A stretch of DNA of 64,000 nt from Neurospora tetraspora (lineage: Eukaryota; Ascomycota; Sordariomycetes; Sordariales; Sordariaceae), in the NCBI RefSeq assembly GCF_033439725.1, contig NW_026944393.1, positions 1-64,000 on the forward strand, in the 5' to 3' direction. Each line of letters starts with the position of its first letter. Position 1 is the stretch's first letter. The notes beneath the pieces were generated by a model. It was not told where the DNA came from and searched no databases. It saw only the letters and a program-made list of their open reading frames with translations. Of this stretch, positions 58,001-64,000 are shown piece by piece. Position numbers and translations under genes: made by a program.

Positions 58001-59563
58001 TTATATAAAAGCGGAAACTTCCGGTAAATTTTTTTACGAATAAAATTAGGGCAGCCTACGGTAATAAGCTAGCTTCGATAAATCCCTTTAATAAACTTTC
58101 TAAAATATATTTCCGAACGGTTTTTAATTCGTTTAAGAATATTTTATATAGGGGGTTATAGTTTAATTCTTCGGGTTTGCAGTCTTTTTTAAAATCGATT
58201 TTATAATCCCAAAGTCGGTATTCGGGTAGGGTATTCGAATTATACTTATTAAAGACTTTAATTTCGTTATAGTATATAAATGGGATAACGCGAAGGGTTT
58301 TATTATAGAATTCCTTTTCGTTACAGGGTAACGGTTCCTAAGCGGGGTCTTCTATAATTCGTTTTTACTAAATAAATCGGTCGGTTTTAAAAATATTCGT
58401 AGAGTAGGTTATCTAATTCTCCTTCTTAACGGACCGTATAAAGAAATTATTATTTAATATATATATTTAGGTAGGGCAATATTTATACTAACCGGTACCG
58501 TTTAATTAGTAGGTCCCTTAAGTATCTGATCCCTATTTATTTTCGGCGGATTATTTTTAATAATAGGGTCGCGATTCGGGTTTTAGAAATAGTACTATAA
58601 GGTAGGTAAGGTTAACTAAATTTCGTTCTATTTTTTTTAATAGGTCGGTCTTTTTGAGAATCGCGGTAGAGTTTTAGAGAAGATAGCGCGGCCGGGTATA
58701 ACCTAATTCGCCCGTATCCTTATCTTAAATATATTTAAAATCTTCGGGGGGTAATAGGGACTATTTTAAATTCGAAGTCGGAGGAGGCTTCGAATTCGAA
58801 GATACACTTTTCAATCTCCTTCTAATATTAACGGGTTTTATATTTGTATTAATCTTATACCTCCTAATCGAATTCGAATTCTTTCTTACGCTAGTCGGGA
58901 AAAAGTTAACCGTTAAGGATAGGTTCGGTCGAAGTATAGCCATTAGTAAACCGAAAGGTTACGCGTCCGTTATTCTTCCCGTCCGCTCGTCGTTTATCTT
59001 CTCAAATTATTAATACGTTGCAATACTCGGCGTCTTTTTAATACGTAGGGTTAATCGAGGCGGGCGAATTTTAAATTTCGAAACGCTTTAGCTAGTTAAG
59101 GTCCGGCTCCTATTCTAGAGGGAAAAATAAGCGGTAATCAGCGTAATCTATTTAAATATTGTAAAGATTAAATTATTTCCAGCCCATAATAATATTATAT
59201 ATTATATTAATTACAATAAAGTAATCGAATAGCGTAATTCGGTTTTGAATTTTCGAAGCGGCTCTAATAACCTCTTTAATACTCTAGTTTATTTTTCCTT
59301 AGTAATTATTAATTCCTCGATTTAGGAAATCGTTCGTAGATTCTACTAATAATCGTTTTTTTAATCTCTTAACGAAAGCGGTACTAATAAATAAATGATT
59401 ATTTACTCCTATATCCATTCAAGCATTAGATATAGATAAAGACATTCCATTATTAACTAAAGTATATTAAATAAATAAGGGTTCCCCTCCTAGAAAGGGT
59501 ATTAAGTTGAATCCTTCTCTATATTTCTATTTACCTTTTTTTTGTTACTTTATAACAGATACC

Positions 59564-59738
59564 TGATGGAGGCTGGAAAAGGCGACAACGAAAAAGGGCT
59601 TGATTGTTGTTGTCTAACGGAAGAGGAGAAACGGAAACCAGGGCAGCCTAAATACCTGGAAGGGAGTGCCGGTAATGGAACGGCCCAGTGAATGGGCAAA
59701 GCCGGTGAATGGGCGGCCCAGGGCACGGACTTCCAACA
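59564..59738 (-). repeat. Solo LTR, family A copy A3, target duplication ATACC
   Basis: 175 bp, flanked by the exact duplication ATACC (59559-59563, 59739-59743), inside RIP-mutated Gypsy B2. It is itself free of RIP, like A1 and A2. Confidence 0.92.
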
Positions 59739-61870
59739 ATACCTCCCTTAAAAAGGAGTCTAATTTACCTAGGGTAATTAATTTCCCTATTCAGTAGTAA
59801 TTAGAATAGGAACTAGGGCGGTTGGAACCCCTTAATTGCCTCCATTTTGTAGGCTAAATAACGGTTAACGATAGCGGCAATACGGTCGCGGCGTTCGCGG
59901 TCGAAGCGTTCCTTCTCGGGATAATCGCGTTTAATATAACCTTTCCCTTTATAGAAGAAATATTTACCCTTGTTAAATAATTGAGTAGTTTCTTTACAGT
60001 TACTACCTTAATAAGCGGCGCCTCCGCCTCCTTTATTAGTAAACTTAGGAATAAAGCTAAAATTAGAACCTTTATTACTTCTACTAAAATTATTATTCTT
60101 ACCGGTTTTGGAAGCAGCTTTATTCTTATTGGCGATGGTTTTTAATCCTTATCCAAAACCGGAATAGTCTATATAGTACGACTCAAAGGAGATAGAAGAA
60201 TTACAATACTTCGCGCTTATTTATTTCTTATATTTAATTAGAAGGCGTTAAAATAATTTACGCTTCTATTCGGTCTTGGGATATTAGTACTCGCTAATTA
60301 TCCGAATAAATTTATTTTTAATTTAATAAAAATCTAGAATGCGTTCTCCTCCTAATTGGGGTTATAGTATTAACGTTATAAATAGGTTATTAAGCCGGAG
60401 TAAATTTTAATTTAATCTAGGTAGATTTTACGTAAATATAATATTAGATTACAGTAAGCGTAATTAACTAAACGATTTTTAATATATAAAAACTTATTAC
60501 AATTAGTTGGAGAGTAATCGGCGTTAATTTCGAATTTATTTTAAATTAAATTATACTAGGTTTCGAAGGGAATATTATTTTCCTCATTTTAATTATAATA
60601 TTTAGTAGGGTCGGCTTGTTTAGTATTGCAGTAGCGGAATTAGAGTACTCTCCGTTATTAGGGTCGGTCTTAGGGGGTAAGGTCGAAAAGTGGGTAAAAA
60701 TTTCAAAGGGAGCTTCGTTAGCGTCCTTCTTAATATTGGGGAGTATTATTTCTTTAGCCTTTCCCTTATTCTTATTTTTAATTACTCCTTTACCAATATT
60801 TAAATTAGCGATAAAATCTTTTAATCCTTTAATAGTATTTTCTTTTTCTATAAGGGCATTTTTAAATTATTAGACTATAGCGGGGGTAATAGCGCTATAA
60901 CGGTCGGCTAAAGCGGGGTCCTAATTATAAATAGTCTTGAATTTAATATTTAAGTAAGAAATAAAGCAATAAAGTTCTAATATTTACTCCTTTTGTATTA
61001 TATTTATAATAAATAGTAATTTGAATTCTTAGAATATAGCCTAGGGGTCTCTACAATATAACTTAGCAAACTTTTCTTTAATTAAGTAATTGGAAAACGG
61101 GAGGTTCGAGGGGAGTGGTATTTAAAAAGGAACGTTAGGGACGGAGTCGCAAATAAATAATTCGGCGAATTCTTCTACTTTTTTATATTACATCGTTAAT
61201 AATTTTATACCAAGTTATTCGAACGTTAAAGGTTTTAATATTTTCGACCGTTTAAGTAATATATTGGTCGAATAGGTCGAAAGATAATTCCGGATCTTTA
61301 TGGTCGTTTTCTTAATTTACTATTGCGTCGGCTAATGCTTCGTCGGGTAATTTTAATTAATAGTATATATAGTATAGGGACTTTTTGTAAAGGATTGTAG
61401 ATTTACTGTAGGAGCGTTCTTCGTTTGGGTAGGGGCTATTGTAATGCTCCTTATTGAATCGTACGGCCTTATGCGCGTTATCCTTAATAATAGGGTCGAT
61501 AGGCTTACGCTTATCGCTAATAGCGACCTTCTTCTTAGGTTTCGGTTTTATAATTATATCCTCCTTTTATTTAAGGTCGGAATTTAGAGAATTAGAGCTT
61601 CCTTTCCCGTTGCTATTTCCGCCTTCCTTTCCGAAGAAGGTATTATTACGGTCGTTATTATTATTTAAGGCTTCCTTGTAACGATTATCGTTATAATTCT
61701 CGGTCTATTCGGTACTTTTACGGCTATTGGCGCTATTGGGTGTAGTAGTATTATTATATTATTATTATAGATGTTCGTTGCTTTGAGTTCTTGCGATAGA
61801 TCTTTTTAGTTTCGTTTTCGGTTTGGGATTTAACTTTCTTAGGTAATTATTATTGGTTGATTTGAAATAA

Positions 61871-62250
61871 TGTAAAGGTATAGTATAGGTAAATCGAAGG
61901 CAAAGCTAAGATTCTATTTATAATAGAAGATTTTAGATAGGGAAAAGAAAAGAGGAAGAGAATTAGGTATAAGCGTGTAGACCCAAATAAATACCCTAGT
62001 TATATAAGCGATAACGGGACTTATATACGGTTCGCTAATAGCCAATCCCTTCACTCGCATCCCCTTTACTTGCAAGACAAACCCTGCACGTGCTAGGATC
62101 CACCCTGCAACCAGTTTTGGCGTGGCCAATTGAATGGCTTGTATCCCCTGGACCGTGCCATGCCCAGAATCCTCGATGTACCTCATTCCAGCACCTTCGT
62201 GAACTATATCCGTGTATGGCACCCAGACCTAGTCTGCCAGCGCCGTCACA
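61871..62250 (-). repeat. 5' LTR of Gypsy B2
   Basis: 380 bp. The left (inner) half is RIP-mutated; the right (outer) half from about 62045 is essentially clean. Confidence 0.93.
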
Positions 62251-64000
62251 CTAGTTCGAACCCTATACTCTTCAAGATCGGTAATAAAGTTTAAAATTAG
62301 TAAAATGGACTATTTCTATGATTATATAGAGTACGCTACAATAAGTATACTAACTATTTTTTGCCAATCAATCCCTTTTCTAATCCTTTCTCTAATCTAA
62401 TTAAGTATTCTACATAATATACCTTTCCCTTAAATATTATAACGTTTAAAACCATTACATTAAATTAAATTAGTAATAATCGAAATTTGGGACGGCTATA
62501 ATAGCTAGAAAGATCTTTACGCTCGCTACGTTGGCTATAACTACGTAGATATCCTTTATATCATAAGACCCTTATTTAAAATTATTATAAATTGCCTATT
62601 TTATTCTTAAATCCTTTATTTTCAATTCGAAATTATTTTTTTATTATATACCTATTTGCTTGGAAATACTTCTATCCTTTATATAAAGGGTACAAATTTA
62701 TATATACCCCTCTCTTCTAGAGTTTTTAATTATTTTTATATTATTAGTTTCTAATAGGTTTTAAAATTAGGACGTTTTAAAACTTGTCGATAATTCTTTA
62801 GGATAGTTGAATTAATAAATTCAAGGTCGTATATTAAATTACCTCCTTCTCTTGTAATTTATAATAGAATTTAGGAATATTTATATTTATTGGCCGGTTA
62901 TTAATATTCATAATTGTTAACTAGTTAATTATTGAGCTTATTATTAGTGCCGCTTACCGAGGATAATGAATATTCTTTAGTAGCGCTTCCTATTGTCCCG
63001 TTACTTGGCTTTCCGTCCCTTATAATATTTTAAATTATTCTATTATTATTACTTCCGCCCCTCTATTGTCGGTATTTATTATTCTATAAATAAAGCTTCG
63101 TCGGTCGCTAGTACTTTTTCTGTATCCGATATAATCTAGTATAGTACTATCGTTAAAGTTGTTATTACTATAGTTATTATTAGGATTCAAAGAGGCTTCG
63201 AAGGAGTATTTACTAAAGGATTTAGTAACGACTATAATGTATTTCTTTTTGATAGGATCGGTTCCTCTTTATTTAGATTATTAGGATTAATAAATAGTGA
63301 GTTATTAAAAGGCTTATATTCCTCTTTTTTTATCTATAACTGATTAGAATTTAGTATTGTTGTTATTATACTTAATTGACGTTACTACTTCTAACTTCGA
63401 TAGAGTCGCTTTCTATAATACTTTTAGGGTCCCTTATATCCCTGGCCTTCCTAGTATTCGTTTTAGTGTAGTTTGTCTTTCTTCTGGGCCTAGAATTTAT
63501 TGTTTCGGACCTAATAGTATCTCCGTTGGACTTAGAATTTGTAGTTTCGGGCTTAGAAGTATTTTTATCGGGCTTAGGATTTAATTCCTCGGGCCTATTG
63601 CTTGTCTTATCGAGGCTAGTAATAGCGTTAATAGTCTTAAATTTAGTATTTTGGGAAAGGTTGGTAAAGGTATCCTTAGTAGTAATAATTATTTTGGTTT
63701 TAGCGTAAGCATTACGTTTAGGGACGGTATAATTAGGGATAGTTTAGTAATTGTCGGTTTTATACTTATAATACAGTTAATAGTTGGTTATTCTAATACC
63801 TTTTCGAGAGATAGAGCTTTCTCTAGCGGCTTCTAACTATTTCCTCGTATCACTTCTACCGGTTTTAGTCGATTTAGTGTAATCTAAACTTCTTTCTTAT
63901 TTTTAAGTACCTTATCCACCTCCTTAATCGATTAATTAAAGAATACTATAATATAATCTAATATTTGCTCCTTTAATCATTAGCTCTCATTAGGTTTTAG

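Larger units (their letters stand above)
54670..62250 (-). mobile_element. Gypsy element B2, full length (7.58 kb), target duplication CTAGT
   Basis: Two 380-bp LTRs (54670-55049, 61871-62250) are flanked by the exact duplication CTAGT (54665-54669, 62251-62255). The minus-strand polypurine tract with eight G abuts the 3' LTR (about 55050-55060). Order on the minus strand: gag (about 60300-61850); RT with a YINNIL-type active site near 57705-57730; RNase H with a YNKEL block near 57120-57190; integrase (about 55950-56290). Heavily RIP-mutated with dozens of breaks. Solo LTR A3 is inserted in it, and it sits inside Copia L. Confidence 0.94.
53310..64000 (-). mobile_element. Copia element L, runs out of the window, interrupted by Gypsy B2
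   Basis: The 3' LTR is 53310-53571 and the polypurine tract is 53572-53580 (complement of cgcccccgt). The minus-strand internal DNA 53581-54669 (RNase H and the start of RT) continues at 62256-64000 (RT, then an acidic linker). It aligns part for part with Copia K 31670-34640. The Gypsy B2 insertion splits it with a 5-bp duplication. RIP-mutated, many breaks; the 5' half is beyond 64000. Confidence 0.85.

Noticed and set aside
34646-59738. Family A LTRs at 34646 and 59564 as the two ends of one element
   Set aside because: They are in opposite orientation, and each has its own exact 5-bp duplication, so they are independent solo LTRs.
1-64000. Host protein-coding genes or a biosynthetic or effector gene
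   Set aside because: I looked for long frames with normal codon use outside transposons and found none. The only long clean frame is the LINE.

Overview
This window looks like transposon graveyard DNA from a filamentous ascomycete (Pezizomycotina). Most of it is very AT-rich. CpA/TpG is almost absent, TpA is in excess and CpG is still common, with stops in every frame; this is the signature of repeat-induced point mutation (RIP). I recognise no host gene, rRNA, tRNA or CRISPR array. Everything I can name is a transposable element: Gypsy and Copia LTR retrotransposons, solo LTRs, Tad-like LINEs, a Helitron, and three families of short non-autonomous DNA transposons (called E, G and M here). 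Family letters are my own labels.

Layout. 1-788: Copia LTR end, solo LTR A1 and the E4 arm. 789-12425: a nest. An old Gypsy integrase relic holds E1 (hAT-like, 8-bp target duplication); E1 holds G (TA duplication); G holds Gypsy H (5-bp duplication); H holds a 3.2 kb LINE (14-bp duplication). 12426-14755: E3 with solo LTR F, then Copia D2. 14755-21850: LINE relics, an unassigned plus-strand coding relic (J), and the E5 arm. 21852-26205: LTR N carrying M1, Gypsy Q relic, Gypsy B1. 26206-31491: Gypsy R interrupted by E2, then M3. 31492-39231: Copia K with solo LTR A2 and M2 inside it, then solo LTR P. 39386-53304: unassigned DNA and a large Helitron interrupted by solo LTR C and the full-length Gypsy C. 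53310-64000: Copia L, which holds the full-length Gypsy B2, which holds solo LTR A3.

Target-site duplications can be read for 11 insertions, so the order of events can be worked out in detail. The only near-intact reading frame of any length is the LINE at 5899-8850, which has escaped RIP. In the full-length Gypsy elements the outer halves of the LTRs are clean while the inner halves and bodies are heavily mutated. This indicates that RIP acted on dispersed full-length copies and faded at the edges of the shared sequence. The most distinctive points are the order of events this edge effect reveals, the fresh LINE, and the palindromic termini of the M family.
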